Assembly (NCBI GenBank): GCA_003647375.1
Contig: QMMS01000344.1
Coordinates: 1-5,025, forward strand
From: Deltaproteobacteria bacterium
GTDB taxonomy: Bacteria > Desulfobacterota > Desulfobacteria > Desulfobacterales > B30-G6
DNA length: 5,025 bases
Direction: 5' to 3'
Part shown: positions 4,713 to 5,025 of the stretch, in pieces
Layout: every line of letters starts with the position of its first letter
How positions within the stretch are numbered: position 1 is the first letter of the stretch
Made by a program: the position numbers and the translations under genes
The notes under the pieces: generated by a model
The model's input: the letters and a program-made list of their open reading frames with translations, nothing else
What the model was told of the DNA's origin: nothing
The model's database searches: none

Positions 4713-4911
4713 GCCACAGACCCACACAGACAATCTTCGGCCGACATGGCCGAAGATCAATCTCAATGCCCTTCGGGCATATCTTGTTTTATAATCATTT
4801 TATGTTCATGAAAAATGATTAAGGATAAAATTATTCACGAAGTGAATGCATTTTTCTCTCTTTCAAGTCGAAAGAGAGAAATGTCTGTGTCAGTCCGTGT
4901 GTGTCTGTGGC
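4713..4911. repeat. 199-bp intergenic element with inverted GCCACAGAC ends and five hairpins
   Basis: The ends are GCCACAGAC (4713-4721) and GTCTGTGGC (4903-4911), exact inverted copies. A second exact pair lies inside: ACACAGACA (4724-4732) and TGTCTGTGT (4882-4890). Between them, almost end to end, are five hairpins: a 10-bp stem with GACAT loop (4733-4757), ATGCCC-TTC-GGGCAT (4766-4780), a 10-bp stem with 10-base loop (4792-4821), ATTCAC-GAA-GTGAAT (4833-4847), and a 12-bp stem with AAGTC loop (4853-4881). No protein is encoded. In RNA the whole would fold as a multi-branched structure closed by the end repeats. It may be a non-autonomous mobile element, a structured transcript or a protein-binding site cluster. 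Confidence 0.65.
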
Positions 4912-4932
4912 TAATAAAAAAGACCTTTAAAA

Positions 4933-4938
4933 TATAAT
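4933..4938 (+). promoter_or_regulatory. Candidate -10 box before the right-edge gene
   Basis: A perfect TATAAT lies 29 bases before the ATG at 4968, just outside the hairpin element. A -35 in the right place would fall on the element's right end (around GGCTAA at 4909-4914) and matches consensus poorly. The spacing would give a short leader without a clear Shine-Dalgarno sequence. Confidence 0.3.
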
Positions 4939-4967
4939 GTAATACATTCAAAATAACCATTAACTAT

Positions 4968-5025
4968 ATGAATATAAAAGATATAGTAGGACATAAACTA
5001 TCAGGTAGATCCGTGGCCGTCGTAG
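4968..5025 (+). CDS. Start of an unidentified gene, cut by the window edge
   Basis: From ATG 4968 the plus strand is open to the end of the window for 19 codons and reads MNIKDIVGHKLSGRSVAVV. Base composition rises in GC along it (GGTAGATCCGTGGCCGTCGTAG), which departs from the AT-rich spacer and looks coding. The SVAVV strand at the end is compatible with the first strand of a nucleotide-binding fold, but too little is present to name a family. No Shine-Dalgarno sequence is seen before the ATG; a TATAAT lies 29 bases upstream. Given the dehydrogenase gene two genes upstream, a sugar-nucleotide enzyme is possible but not shown. Confidence 0.4.
   Translation, partial: MNIKDIVGHKLSGRSVAVV

Overview
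The window looks like a stretch of bacterial chromosome from a Gram-negative anaerobe, most likely a sulfate-reducer-type deltaproteobacterium (Desulfobacterota). This is inference. It rests on moderate-GC genes set in AT-rich spacers, and on the kinds of short interspersed repeats present (CACAGA/TCTGTG, ACAGGAT, GATAGG, AT-rich AATTCAAAATT and a GCGAAGACGGG unit). It also rests on an iron-sulfur-flavoprotein-like reductase fused to an SCP2 domain. No rRNA, tRNA, CRISPR array or intact transposase gene is visible.

Layout. Positions 1-280 are gene-free: a GC-rich repeat block, an imperfect hairpin, an ACAGGAT repeat and two perfect hairpins. Positions 281-951, on the minus strand, hold a compact toxin-antitoxin operon. 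An AbrB/MazE-like antitoxin (724-951) overlaps a PIN-family ribonuclease toxin (281-727) by four bases. Two tandem palindromes sit on the antitoxin ribosome-binding site and are the likely autoregulatory operator. Positions 952-1692 are mostly repeats: ACAGGAT and CACAGA runs, a hairpin, the decayed N-terminus of an AAA-type ATPase gene (minus strand, about 1292-1466), a perfect 34-bp palindrome, and a strong bidirectional terminator hairpin (1532-1572).

Positions 1693-3033 encode a TviB/WbpO-type UDP-N-acetylhexosamine 6-dehydrogenase, which would supply a uronic acid sugar for a surface polysaccharide. Its first 15 or so codons are made of an AT-rich interspersed repeat. Positions 3034-3522 are gene-free and carry an ordered set of repeats ending in a 311-bp element bounded by inverted TTCACCACAGAG ends. 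Positions 3523-4596 encode a two-domain protein: a flavodoxin/FMN-reductase domain with four ISF-type cysteines, plus a C-terminal SCP2 sterol-carrier domain. Positions 4597-4967 repeat the same order of modules (AT-rich, GATAGG, CACAGA-bounded element with five hairpins). A probable new gene starts at 4968 and runs off the right edge.

The genes do not form one pathway. The toxin-antitoxin pair is self-contained. The dehydrogenase is an isolated sugar-nucleotide gene unless the truncated right-hand gene is a partner. The flavoprotein-SCP2 gene is a separate unit with its own ribosome-binding site. The most notable feature of the window is the organised, repeated architecture of the spacers and its intrusion into the start of the dehydrogenase gene.
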